Source of the DNA: Annulohypoxylon bovei var. microspora
Lineage: Eukaryota; Ascomycota; Sordariomycetes; Xylariales; Hypoxylaceae
Reading direction: 5' to 3'
Length of the DNA stretch: 64,000 bases
Assembly: GCA_022836615.1 (NCBI GenBank)
Contig: MU405217.1
Location: 124,001-188,000 of the forward strand
In this document: piece by piece, positions 31,919 to 42,750 of the stretch
Position numbering within the stretch: the first letter of the stretch is position 1
Layout of the letters: each line of letters opens with the position of its first letter
The notes under the pieces: model-generated
Seen by the model: the letters and a program-made list of their open reading frames with translations, nothing else
What the model was told of the DNA's origin: nothing
Databases searched by the model: none
Translations under genes and position numbers: made by a program

Positions 31919-33145
31919 TCAAGCCTTAGCCTCCTCCGCACTTTCACCTGTACTCTTAGCAGGTTGGCCGAGCAGGCTGCGAACCTTGGCCTCGATACCC
32001 CGTCCGGCAGCCGCGTTCCACGTGGCATCCCTCTTGACGTAGCTCGCCAGGGTGCCGAGCGCGTCCTCGGCGTACTTGGGGCCGTCGTACCTGCCCAGCA
32101 CCGCGTCCTCGAGCACGGCGGTCTTGACCTCGGGCGGGGCCTCGATCTTCTTCTCGGTGGAGACGCGCACGCCGTCGACGACCTCCTTGTTCCTGAAGAT
32201 CTGGCTCGCCCACAGCCGCGCGTCGTCGGACGGGGGGACGAACATGCCGGTGCCGTTGGCGTAGCGCTCGCGCAGGATGATGGGGTCGACGAGGTGCTGC
32301 GGGTGGAAGTTGTTGCCGCCGCCGAGGATGCGCGCCTGCCGCAGGACGGCCTCGCTCTGGCCGAACGGCGTCGCCGACGTCGCCAGGCCCGGGCCCCAGC
32401 CCGCGAGCGACTCCAGCGAGAGCTGCGGGTTGAAGCTGATGGTCTCTCCTATCTCCTTCGGCTCGAGGTACGCCTTCACCTCGTCGGAAGAGCCGATGAG
32501 GTCAATGTCCTCCTCCTCATCCTGATCCTGCCCGCGGCCGCGGCGGCCCCCCTGCCGACCGTCGGCTGACCCGCGCCTCCCTCGCCCGCGGCGCGGTCGG
32601 TCGTCTCGACCCCCCGGCCGTCGGGGCCAGCTCCCGCCACCCTCACCCCCAAACCCACCACGGCCAAATGAAGGACCGCCTCTGTCCCCGCGGCCGCGGA
32701 ACCCTCCCCTAATAATATTCGGGCCGGGGGCTCTCTGGATAGTATTTTCGCCCTCGCCGGGCGCCTGTTTCCATCCAGGCCCAAAACCCACCCTCTGGAC
32801 CCCCCTGAATCCGGGGGGCGTAGTAATAACGTTCGAGCTTGAGCCCCGCCCCAGGCCCAGTGGTTGTCTGATCGAGGGTTCTCTAATAATTCTGGGCCCC
32901 GGTCTCTGGTCGCGCACGTCCGCCACCGTAGCCTCCGCCGTCATTATTAGCTCTCTTACGGCGGCGACGCCGCGCTGGCGACCGGTGAGTTTGTCACTGT
33001 TGCTATTGCCATCGTCGTTTTGGTCTGGTGTGCACCGTTGCGCAGAGATGGAGAATTGCCGTAGTGAGGCCGCGATTCCCTCTGCGACTCGATTGATATC
33101 TGGCCTCGTTCGACCGACGGCCGAATTTATCGGATGCCGGATCAT
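31919..33145 (-). CDS. Mitochondrial-type protein with RGG-rich segment, function unknown
   Basis: A single exon of 408 residues. The start MIRHPINSAVGRTRP lacks acidic residues for the first 15 positions, and RQFSISAQRC near 29-38 looks like a presequence cleavage region. Residues about 145-215 are built of RGG, GRG and GGR repeats, typical of RNA-binding disordered regions. After an acidic patch (DEEEDIDLIG) comes a globular C-terminal part with SLESLAGWGPGLATS, GGGNNFHPQHL and GTGMFVPPSDDARLWASQIF. I recall this C-terminal pattern in other filamentous fungi without a named function. An RNA-linked mitochondrial role, perhaps with the mitoribosome, is my inference from the leader plus RGG tract. 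Its convergent neighbour is also a mitochondrial translation gene, but adjacency alone is weak evidence. Confidence 0.75.
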   Translation of the reverse strand: MIRHPINSAVGRTRPDINRVAEGIAASLRQFSISAQRCTPDQNDDGNSNSDKLTGRQRGVAAVRELIMTAEATVADVRDQRPGPRIIREPSIRQPLGLGRGSSSNVITTPPGFRGVQRVGFGPGWKQAPGEGENTIQRAPGPNIIRGGFRGRGDRGGPSFGRGGFGGEGGGSWPRRPGGRDDRPRRGRGRRGSADGRQGGRRGRGQDQDEEEDIDLIGSSDEVKAYLEPKEIGETISFNPQLSLESLAGWGPGLATSATPFGQSEAVLRQARILGGGNNFHPQHLVDPIILRERYANGTGMFVPPSDDARLWASQIFRNKEVVDGVRVSTEKKIEAPPEVKTAVLEDAVLGRYDGPKYAEDALGTLASYVKRDATWNAAAGRGIEAKVRSLLGQPAKSTGESAEEAKA

Positions 33146-33489
33146 CGTGGGATCGGCTGTGGTGTGAGTTGTTGGAAGTGAATTGAGGCTCTAGAAAATT
33201 TCGAGGTTTCGATAACGAACCATATTCTCCGAAGCTTTGGCGGAGTGGGCGATTTATTCATTTATCGAGTGTGCATTTAAGCGGGGTTCATATATGAGGA
33301 ATATTGGCTTATACATGATTATGTAATTCGCTTTCTCCTATTTGACATAAGCACATTGAAATATCAGCATTTCTATTGTCGCATGAATTGCAGTGTACAA
33401 AATTTATTGATTTCTTCGAATTAGAAAGTCGTCCAATTTCCTTTTTCTACTCATTAACGCCCTGTCTAGATTACATCGTAAAAAGCCAT
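33146..33489. other. Spacer upstream of the RGG-rich gene
   Basis: A 344-bp AT-rich spacer holding the promoter of the RGG-rich gene and the 3' end of the succinate-semialdehyde dehydrogenase gene. Nothing else seen. Confidence 0.4.
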
Positions 33490-35173
33490 TCAACTTTGCA
33501 ACGGCTTGTCCATGCCTCCCCATGTTATCGTCTTGATGTTCAAGTATTCGTCGATACCGTACTTAGATCCTTCTCTTCCAAATCCAGATTGCTTGACGCC
33601 ACCAAATGGCGAGGCAGTGTCGGAGATCAGACCAGTGTTAACACCCACCATTCCAACTTCTAAAGCCTCGGCCACTCTCGTAATACGCTCTAAGTCTCGC
33701 GAGAAGAAATAGCCTGCTAGACCAACCTCGGCGGCGTTTGCTAGGTCGACAACTTCCTTTTCTGAAGCGAACGGGAATAAACCGGCAACAGGTCCGAAAG
33801 TCTCCTCACCCGCAATAGCCATATCCTTTGTCATGCCCGTGATAACAGTAGGTTGATGGAAGTTAGACCCTATGTCTGGCAACTTTTGCCCACCAACAAC
33901 AACTTTAGCTCCCTTCTTTACGGCATCCTTGATGTGAGCCTCTACTTTCGAAATGGCCCGCTCGTGGATCAGAGGTCCGTGAGTGATACCCTCCTCAAAT
34001 CCGTTGCCAACCTTGAAGCCCTTGACCTTCTCGGCGAATTTCTTGGCAAACTCGTCGTAGACACCCTTTTGAACATATATCCTGTTTGCGCATACGCAAG
34101 TTTGTCCAGATGAACGGAATTTAGAGGCGATGGCGCCTGTGACCGCTGCATCGACATCGGCGTCGTCAAACACAATGAATGGTGCGTTGCCTCCTAGCTC
34201 CATAGATAGGATTTTCAAAGTCGGAGACGCCTGGTTCATAAGGAGGCTACCCACGCCCGTCGATCCGGTAAATGAAATCTTCCGTACGGCAGGATGAGTT
34301 GCCAGCGTCTTTCCAACCTCGGGTGTGTTTTCTAGGGTCGTGACGAAGTTGACAACACCTTTCGGAATTCCAGCCCGGTGCGCCAACTCGGCCAAAGCCA
34401 GAGCCGTGAATGGCGTCTCTCCCGGGGTCTTAACAACAACAGTGCAACCAGCCGCCAGGGCAGGGCCAAGCTTTCTCGTAACCATCGCGGCAGGGAAATT
34501 CCACGGCGTGATCAATCCACAAACGCCAACAGGCTGCTTGATAGTTATGACTCTGTTTGCTGCTACTGAAGTTGGGATGGAATCGCCGTATATCCTTGGC
34601 GCCTCCTCGCTGAACCACTCGAAGAAACTGGCGGCGTAATTCACCTCTCCCTTCGCGTCGGCGAGCGGCTTTCCATTCTCCCACGTGATCAGTTTGGCGA
34701 GGTCATCCGCATTCTCAATCATAAGATCGTACCACTTGCGCAGCAATCTGGCCCTCTCGCGGCCGGTTTTCGTCCGGAAGCTAGGAAATGCCGCGGCGGC
34801 TGCTGTGATGGCAGTTTCGGTGTCCTTGCCAGTGAACTCGGGAGAGGTCCCTACGAGTTCGCCCGTAGCAGGGTCATAGACTTTAAAAGTCTTACCCGAC
34901 GCAGCTTTGACCCATTCTCCATTTACGTAGCAGACATCGGTTTTGAAGAGGGAGGGGTCGTTGAGCTATAGCAATAGTCGCGAAGTCAGCACAACACATA
35001 TCGCAATTAAATGGCTTATAGCTTATAGTGCTCCATTTTAAGCTTACCTTTGGTGCCTTACTAGATGCTGATCGCGACATGATGAATGGTAGACTTGTTC
35101 TTTGAAAGTTGGATCTCACAACAAGCCTCGATGAAGAAGTTACACTTCTTTGTATGTTCCTTAAGAGGCTCAT
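33490..35173 (-). CDS. UGA2: Succinate-semialdehyde dehydrogenase (GABA shunt)
   Basis: Exons 35173-35048 and 34965-33490, with an 82-nt intron (GTAAGC...CTATAG), encode 533 residues. Splicing joins SSKAPK to LNDPSLFKTD. The first 42 residues are basic and Ser-rich (MSLLRNIQRSVTSSSRLVVR), which suggests a mitochondrial leader; an internal Met32 (MSRSASSK) could give a shorter cytosolic form. Catalytic Glu298 (MELGGNAPF), Cys332 (GQTCVCANR) and the neighbouring Cys334 are present. The CVC pair is the one that forms the redox-switch disulphide in human SSADH. Also present are FTGSTGVG and the end block PFGGVKQSGFGREGSKYGIDEYL, typical of SSADH. The reaction is succinate semialdehyde to succinate with NAD(P), the last step of GABA catabolism. 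Confidence 0.92.
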
Positions 35174-36514
35174 TGTGAAAGATACGGAGGATTCGGAGAA
35201 AAAAGGGTATTAATTAATTAAAACTCAAACTAGTAGAATACAAGCCAGTGGGGAAGCATCAAGAAAACTCAACCGACTTGTCAGAGAAACCTCAGGACCC
35301 AAATTTGTCGCTGGCATCTACGATAGATGAATGGGATAGTTCTAGATCTGGATACGGTTAAGTGACGTCGGCTTGATAAGACTGACGACATCGGTCGTTT
35401 TGGAGGGGCACTAGACTCAAGACAAGCTCACTGTGGGGTTACCTACGGGCAGCTACGGGGTACCTGTAGCCACAACGGCAAGAAGCTTAACTCTAGCGGC
35501 TAGGTACCTAGAGAGAGCTTTCCCAAACAAGCAGGTCCATCCTGAGTCTTTTTATATCCCTAGCTGTTTGAGACATCTCTCTTAAGTTCATTTCATAAGA
35601 TCAGTCCATCCGCTTGCGAATTTCGGAGTCGAGACACATATAAGTTGCTAATTTTTGAAGTTGGGATTTCTCTTCGGGTTAAACATCTGAGGCCTTATTT
35701 AGGATTCAAAGCCCTGGACATAGGTTCTTGGTTACCACCGGAATGGACGAGCCGGCAAGCTTTTCGATACTACCGTAAGTTGTAACCCTTTGTGCTTCCG
35801 CATATAACGATTCTCTACCGTCATGATGTATAACTTCTTTCCACCCTCGATGTCTCGTAACTAACAGCAGGCCCAAAAGGACTTTGATGACATGTAAGTG
35901 CGGATTAGGCTATCTGCTTCCCAATGTCATCCAAATAATCAAATATAAGTCACCAGGGGAAGATTGGCTGACCTCATCAGGTAAGAGTCTTTGGCAGAAC
36001 CGAGACTCAATCCGCCCATAGCAACATAGGTATTATATACTCTTCGGATGCAACCGTGTATTCAGCTCTACAGAACATTCCCCGCACCTCTTGCATGGCG
36101 CCATCCGGGGAGATGAACTCCAATCCAAGCTGTCACGTCCAAATAAAGAAGCTTACAAAGTAAACATATGCCGATCACGAATGGAGCCGGCTGAAATATT
36201 CCACCAGTCCCTTGGCAAATGGGAGAGCTGCACCTGGTACTTGATGACCATGGATTCGTTCTTTTATCCCACCGACAACTCTTCTATGTTGATGTTCGGG
36301 TGTATATATGGAGGGCGAACTTCTAGCTCTACATTTACCTATCTACTAGAAATAATAAAAAAGGTTTTCGTTTCTAACAGCCGTGGAACTAAACATGAAA
36401 ACGACCTTAAGGTGACCTAGTTACTCAAAATCCAGCCGAGTAGTTACCTCAATAGGTTGTCTAGGGTCTTATAATTGAATCTTCATATTCAACTCGCGAA
36501 TCTATTCACTGAAT
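35174..36514. other. Divergent spacer between UGA2 and GH79 genes
   Basis: 1.34 kb between two diverging genes, without a convincing gene. It should contain both promoters. A 109-codon frame at 36091-36420 has no recognisable features. Confidence 0.45.
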
Positions 36515-38220
36515 ATGCCCATGAAGGTCAACAACATGAACCATCTCATCATATTGCTGGCACAGACTAGCTTGGCCATAGCAAACCCTATGGCGCCTGC
36601 TGTTGGTAGCATATCAAGTTCCGTAAATGTTAGCCAGCCCCTAGATGGCTTCATAAGCTATTCCATCGAATTTTCTTCGTTTCCAGATTTCGCCGGTAAG
36701 AGTTTCAACCCCCAAGTATTTCAATTGGTATCTCTAACACATGAACCAGGGAACAAATCTAATCCCAACGACTTCTCGAACAACTTGTTAGACAACCTTG
36801 GCGCCCTTGCTGGCGTCAAGCCGTACATACGAGTTGGAGGCAACACTCAAGACTTTGCTATTTACAACTCTGAGCTGAAGATTGCTCTCAATGGCACCTA
36901 CAATCTATCAAGGTCTGCAGACTACCCAACAACTATCGAAATTGGGCCTGCGTACTTCGAGTCTTACGATACCTGGCCTAACGTCAAGTTCTCACATGGG
37001 TTCAATATGGGCGGCAATCATGACGACAGGCAATGGGAGACGCTCCTACAGACCGCGGCCGTAGTCTGCAAAGTTCTGAATGGTGATAAGCTTTATCTCT
37101 GGGAATACGGAAACGAGCCCGATCTCTTTGCTGGGGCGGTTCGGCCATCTAACTGGAACGAGTCAGAGTATGTAGCGGAGTGGCTGAACGGAACACGAGC
37201 CATCAAGAGCGTGTTAAAGGAAAGTTGTCCCGAACTCAGCTCCGGTCAATACGAATTCCTAGCGCCCTCGTTCGCCGGCACCTCTAACCACTTAAACACG
37301 GCCCGCACCTGGGCCGACGGCCTCGACGACGATAAGGACATCAAGCTCTTCTCCTCCCACAAGTACGTCTTCCCAGCACCCTCACATCCACCTAGTTAAA
37401 CTCACACCCAAATAGCTACATATCCGGCGCCGAAACCCTCGGCGTAACCCTCCAAGGCACGCTCCTAAACCACACCCGCACCGCCCTCAGCATCAGCCAG
37501 CATACCAGCGAAAACACCGCCATCAACCCCGGCATGCCGTACATCCTCGGCGAGACCAACTCTTTGTACCACCAAGGCCGGCCCGGCCTCTCCAACGCCT
37601 TCGGCGCCGCGCTCTGGGCCGCCGACTTCAGCGCGTGCGCGGCGGCGGCCGGGATCCGGCGCCTGCACTACCACATGGGCACGGACTACCGGTACGCGGC
37701 GTGGCAGCCGACCGCGACGGACAAGACGACGCTCGGCACCAAGGCCCCGTACTATGGCGACGTGGCCGCGGCCGCGTTCCTGGGGGCGGCGGGCGCGGGC
37801 GTGGCGCAGGTGGTGCTTGGAGGGGAGGGTGTGGATCAGGAGACAGATGTCGCGTACGCGGCGTACGAGAGCGGCGCGCTGGCACGCTTGCTGGTGCTGA
37901 ACCTGCGGGAGTATAATTACACGCTCGGCGGCACGGGGCCCGGCCTGAACCCCGTGTCGCGGCCTGATCGCACGTACCGGTTTTCTGGGCTCGATGCCGC
38001 GGAGGCGACGGTTAGACGGCTACATGCGAACGGCAGCGATGCGGTGACGGGGGTCACGTGGGATGGCTGGAGCTACAACTATGAGCTGGAGCGCGGGAAG
38101 CCTGTGCGGCTGGAGAATGTGACGACGGGGGAGACGGTGAGGGTGGTGGGAGGCGCGGTCGAGGTCCGGGTCCCGGATTCGGAGATTGTGGTGCTGGATT
38201 TCGGGACGGGGTCGGGGTGA
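36515..38220 (+). CDS. Secreted glycoside hydrolase family 79 (beta-glucuronidase-like)
   Basis: Exons 36515-37362 and 37416-38220 (53-nt intron GTACGT...AATAG) give 550 residues. The start MPMKVNNMNHLIILLAQTSL is a signal peptide; Met8 is an alternative start. The (beta/alpha)8 domain carries acid/base Glu201 in WEYGNEPD and nucleophile Glu329 in ILGETNS, both standard for clan GH-A. Further GH79 marks are YIRVGGNTQDFAIY and LHYHMGTDYRYAAW. The final 100 residues form the beta-sandwich GH79 C-terminal domain, and several N-X-S/T sites are seen. Fungal members remove glucuronic acid or 4-O-methylglucuronic acid from arabinogalactan side chains. Exon 2 is markedly GC-rich (37,500-38,200) compared with exon 1, possibly local composition bias. 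No cellulose- or starch-binding module is present. Confidence 0.9.
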
Positions 38221-39003
38221 GTGCCTATGTACTTAGGTAGGTAGGTAGTGATAGTAACTCCTGCGCATATATGTGAAGGGATATGACACCATGTAACATA
38301 CTGTAAACATTATATGCGACGACAGTAGGGGGTTCGAAGGACCTGATGATTCCGCCATCTCATAGCCGACGCAAAACCCTAACCCTATAGGTAGGTACTA
38401 TACCCAAAATCCAGATACCACGTAATGCCATCAAGAAATTTAGCACGTACACCCCGGCGACACTTCATACGTCGACCTGCATATGCTCCCCCATGTTCGC
38501 TTGACAGCATCACTTCCCACCGGGGATGTAACATCCGTACCTAGGCAAAAGCGCTGCAATGCGCTGCACTGCAACCGGGGCTGTCACCAGGATCACGGGG
38601 AGAATACAGGAAATGGCGATGGTCCTTGAATTTGGAATAGCTAAACCCTTACATCGACGAGAGAAAGATCTCAGAAGATCTTGTAATGTACATAGCGCTG
38701 GCATAGGGGTATGTTCCCCTTTCCTTCACATGGTATCAAATCTGTCTCGAACGCTTTATACTTTCGCGTTCTTAACCCCCTACTTTGCAGTATCGCATCC
38801 AACCCATATCCTCCCATTACTGTCTGTAAAATCAGAGCCTCGTGACTCTCCTACGTCCTAATATTCGTGGACTTTATGGGTATAGTATCCCGATAATATC
38901 CGCTTCCAGAGCAAGATGATAAGCCCACCATTTATTCCAAGCGCGATGGGGATATCCCGCGTCCATTAGACCGCCTATATTTCTAGGAATATAATAAAAT
39001 TCC
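38221..39003. other. Convergent spacer between GH79 and tetraspan genes
   Basis: 783 bp, no gene seen. A short telomere-like CCCTAACCCTA occurs at 38378-38388 but is not repeated. Confidence 0.45.
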
Positions 39004-39910
39004 TTATGCGTACTGGTTTCGCAGGGGTAATTTCCTCTCGAGCGTGTTGAAAGCCATGGTCCGCGGCGTATACGGTACTGTGCCCGTCCTCGGCGTCTGT
39101 GGAACCCCGTGCATCTCCCACTCGCTTCCCCGTTTTAAAGCGGCCGGTGAAGAAGTACTCTCGTTGTCGTCGTCAATATCCTTCTTATCATCCTCATTGG
39201 GTAGCAGAGCCCAGATGTTTAGGCCCAAGTTTATAGTGTAGATGCTTCTATGATGACGGTCAGTAAAGGTTGCTTCCAATTGTGAAAAAATACACTAGTC
39301 TTAACTTACAGCATAATACACGCGGCAGCAAAACCACCTTTCGCCAGGCGGCATGAGCTTTGCACACTCAGGTTTGCTGCCACGGTGCAGGGTTTAGCAA
39401 TATACCAAGCAATGTGGCTTGGATGTTCCGGATCGAGGTAGTCTGGACCGGCCTGGCCAGCTATACTCGTCACATATAACGCTATAAGCGAGACGTTGAC
39501 GACCATCGCGATGATCGGGAACCAGACATGCATGATGAATGCGATAAGTTTTGTGAGAAGGAGGAATAGGCTGAGAACAGATATGGCGACATTAAAGTTG
39601 GTCAATCTACATGCATTGTTAGTGTCTTGCTCGGAAGGATAGAACATAACTTTCTCATCACATACGTTTGCGACCACACGAACGGCAGGGTCGGCTGTGG
39701 CTCGTAGTTGGCGTACGCCCATAGGATTACATTAGGGCTCGAATTGAATCCGAGTTCGCTGCCGGCCCTCCATAGCTTGGTCCGGTATAGATCTGGTTGC
39801 GAAATTCCGAACATAACCAATACCCCTACGGTCCCTAACAGCTCTGCTATCATCGTAAAATACATAGCCCTCGTCGACCTCCAATTCCGACGTAGAAGCT
39901 TGTAGGCCAT
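39004..39910 (-). CDS. Four-transmembrane fungal membrane protein, function unknown
   Basis: Exons 39910-39666, 39606-39310 and 39247-39004 (introns of 59 and 62 nt; GTATGT and GTAAGT donors) encode 261 residues. Splicing joins FVWSQT to LTNFNVAIS and ACIML to SIYTINLG. Four hydrophobic segments are visible: about 18-36 (MIAELLGTVGVLVMFG), 88-108 (VAISVLSLFLLLTKLIAF), 112-135 (FPIIAMVVNVSLIALYV) and 165-195. The C-terminal tail is cytosolic-looking, acidic and then Thr/Pro-rich with repeated TPRT motifs that could be phosphorylated. The start MAYKLLRRNWRSTRAMYF matches the N-terminus I recall in other filamentous fungi, which are annotated only as membrane (MARVEL-like) proteins. No enzymatic motif is present. 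Confidence 0.85.
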
Positions 39911-40215
39911 GATGAAACGGCCCGCGCCACGCGAAGGATCTCTAAACTACAGAGCTGAGAGCGTTTAGCTTCCTCGAGACCGGTGTAGACGCCTAGGTCG
40001 CAGAAGTCGGCTAAATGCGCGGTTTTCTCTAAGCCGGCTGGTATCACGTCGCTGGAAGCCAGCAAACCGACTAGTACTTTACATCGGAACGCCTACGATG
40101 GCGATTGTCGTCGTGAGAATTGGACCAAGATCTCGGCTGGGAAGGATTTGAAGCTTTTACGTCGAAACTCGCGAAGGAGATCGAAGTCGAGAGGAGTTGG
40201 CGGTCGGTCGGTCAT
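39850..40215 (-). other. Possible spliced upstream ORF overlapping the tetraspan gene start
   Basis: An ATG at 40215 opens 40 codons (MTDRPPTPLDFDLLREFRRK...) ending at a TAG at 40093. A GTAGGC donor at 40096 and an acceptor (TTCCAG, ending 40052) would remove 45 nt and join to an open frame that continues to 39850, 106 residues in total. The last third would overlap the first codons of the tetraspan protein in another frame. Composition is protein-like but no family is recognised. It may simply be a 5' leader with an upstream ORF. Confidence 0.3.
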
Positions 40216-42041
40216 TTTTAATGGAAGCGGGCGCCAACAACCCAGATGGTGCCGGGAGGGTGGCTGCAGGTCAATCACAAGGGTGCATTGTGATATGGTG
40301 TGTACGGGCGATAAAGGCCAATGAGAGCGTGCGACGGCGACTCTGAGCAGTTGTAAGCGCCGGCTTGTGGTACGGCAGTGGGCGCTACGCCCCGGTTCAC
40401 CTCTGGGCGATAATCGTATGCCGCTATGAGATTGGCCAGCGACGTGACCAATCTTGAACCAGACGAACCAATGGTTGCGCGAGGCGCTGGTCGGAATATG
40501 CATACAACAACCAGGATTCTCATTGGTTTGTGCCCCTAGATATCCCTTCCGGATCTTGGTGGCAGATCCCGTTCCATTTTGATGAGCTTACCGCCCCTCC
40601 AAGACCCAGGATAGGGGTCGAGGTCTTGAATGTCTTTGCTAATTCTGTTGCGGCCCCCATCTCACAAAATATCTATCTTTATCAAACACGACGTTGATGA
40701 TGTGCGTCCATGATACTCTGCGATGGACGATCTTCTATATTTATGAGGAAGCCTTACTATGACGAAGTAACAGTTCGACTGCGCCTTAGCTCGTACAAGT
40801 AATTGCGACAGGCTTTCACGACTAGCTGTGAGACAGAAATAAATTGATACTCTAATTGAAGCGATACCTACCACTAGGCAAATAGCAGAGCCTCAATGAG
40901 TATCAACGAAACAAGATAGAAACGGAGATGCTGTCTTCAGCACGTCTAGGTAGGTACCTTTGCAGCTCCGTAGTAAAATTGTTGCGTGAAACTGAGATAG
41001 GACCAGCTACCTTGTTTGTTATCAGGTCATTCGGTCGCCAGCCACGGGATTTCTTAACCCCTTTGCATATGCCAGTATTTTTTCGTAGTGGACGAATATA
41101 CCATTGCCTTTTCTTGTACCTGTGGGCGCAACGCTATTCTTATTGCATTTGGAAGATCTCGAATCGAATGGTGGCTTCTGTTGAGCGAAACTATGTCTCG
41201 GATCGAGGCAGTGAAGCTAGGTGCTTTGAGATAAATACCTACCTAAGTATACACTTGTCGTAGTTGTCAAGTTTAAGAAAGGCGATTTGTAGTAGAAAAA
41301 GAATGAGGGAAAAGTCACGGTGCTAGATGAAATAAAGCCGAAATGTAATCTAAAACGAGTGCTGTTCCAGGACTACGGGCTTCGGTATAAGATGTCTCTT
41401 TTGTCCGAGAACCCCCACAGAGCTAGATGGCGGGCTGAGTTTGATAGTTGGTATCATATATCAAAGGCAAGCCAACAAAAAGCCTCTCCGACAATAAGCC
41501 GACTGAGTCGAGGATCGACGATCTCTTGTCGGTCAGCAATAAGCTCGGAGGTGTAGAATAAGATCCCGAGCCCGTGACTTGAGTAACAAGGACACAAAAC
41601 ACCAACGAGTCGCCGGGTTCGCGTCTTTTCTTTGTGATTCAGACTGGTCTAGACCTCGCAGATCAAGGCGACCCGCCAATGCACCACTTGCTCACACGGG
41701 CGAGTTGGATCAGGTCCCATTCATCATCCTCAGGGGATATATTATTCCATTATATTTGTATGAGCAAGGCCTTTTGCTTCCCACATATGAGAACCCGCAG
41801 CCCCTCGTGAGGATATCCGATATTGAAAAGATTGGCGATCTGAATCAATAGAAGCACGTTAGCTGGTTAGTGCCCAGCATGCTGATGCAAGCAGATCTTA
41901 GAAAGCACAATAAATTATAGATCAACCATGCTACCATGGGGAATGGCCGGGGGCACGTGCACGTGGTGGGAAGCATGAGATTCAATAAAATCCACAGGCT
42001 CTTTGTCGGATCGTGTGGTTTGGAAAAGGAGGAGAAAACAA
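40216..42041. other. Gene-poor region left of the transposon
   Basis: 1.8 kb with only short frames (for example 41579-41851 without an ATG start). No gene or RNA recognised. Confidence 0.45.
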
Positions 42042-42050
42042 AGAGGATTG
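42042..42050. repeat. Left target-site duplication (9 bp)
   Basis: The sequence agaggattg abuts the left terminal inverted repeat and recurs identically at 42742-42750. Confidence 0.88.
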
Positions 42051-42108
42051 CGGTAACTCTAGCAAAACAGGTGCCGTTTTTTGAATAAACAGGTAAATCC
42101 ACTTTTTA
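42051..42108 (+). repeat. Left terminal inverted repeat
   Basis: 58 bp beginning CGGTAACTCTAGCAAAACAG and ending in CCACTTTTTA. Pairs with 42684-42741 in reverse complement with five mismatches, four of them clustered at 42073-42077. Confidence 0.88.
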
Positions 42109-42683
42109 CCCACATATCATTGGCTAGAACATAGAAGCCCTTGAAGGCTCCACAGTACCTAGGTACTTAATATTGCGTACGCTAAGTGGTAGCATTAAAG
42201 GGTCCCACGTGACACTTCAGTGGCCTAAGCTTACTATACCAATCCAATAGAAATATTCAAATAACTTTCACCTTCTATGACTTAGAATTATATGAAATAT
42301 ATATTTATAAAGCCCTCAATTCAACGGATCTAATGATGTAAGTTTTATCCGAATGCATCAACTCCTTCGAGTGTGGTTAAAGTTTAAAGTCAGCGAACCA
42401 CATTTTTAGCGACAACACGTGATACCCTTACAAATCAACAAGCCTATGTACCTAAGTAAATGTATAAGCTTTATATACCTAGTATTTAAACACTTAAAAC
42501 CTGTGAAAAAAATAATAAAAAATTATAATAATTCATTTAATTGAAAAATATTAATATTGATATTTTTTATCATTTAATATATATTTATAAAGGTTTAAAA
42601 ATGTGTATGTGTAAAGTGTGTAATTGATTCGATACAAACACTTTGAAAAGCTGCGACTTGCGTGCTTCTAATTGGCTGAAATC

Positions 42684-42741
42684 TAAAAAGTGGATTTACC
42701 TGTTTATTCAAAAAGTCGTACCTGTTTCGCTAGAGTTACCG
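42684..42741 (-). repeat. Right terminal inverted repeat
   Basis: Read on the minus strand it begins CGGTAACTCTAGCGAAACAG and matches the left repeat at 53 of 58 positions. Confidence 0.88.
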
Positions 42742-42750
42742 AGAGGATTG
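42742..42750. repeat. Right target-site duplication (9 bp)
   Basis: agaggattg, identical to 42042-42050. Removing the element and one copy leaves a continuous empty-site sequence aaagaggattggttatt. Confidence 0.88.

Larger units (their letters stand above)
42051..42741. mobile_element. Non-autonomous Mutator-like (MULE/MITE) DNA transposon, 691 bp
   Basis: The ends are terminal inverted repeats of about 58 bp: 42051-42108 and the complement of 42684-42741. They begin CGGTAACTCTAGC and match at 53 of 58 positions by my alignment. Both ends are flanked by the same 9 bp, agaggattg, in direct orientation, and a 9-bp duplication is characteristic of the Mutator superfamily (hAT gives 8, Tc1/mariner gives TA). 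The interior is very AT-rich, especially 42,480-42,600, and has no open frame for a transposase, so the element depends on another copy. A 16-bp direct repeat (atatatatttataaag) occurs inside at 42297-42312 and 42587-42602. The intact duplication and 91% matching repeats suggest a fairly recent insertion. Confidence 0.87.

Noticed and set aside
38378..38388. Telomere-like CCCTAACCCTA
   Set aside because: Only about two units, in an interior spacer with no longer array; expected by chance.
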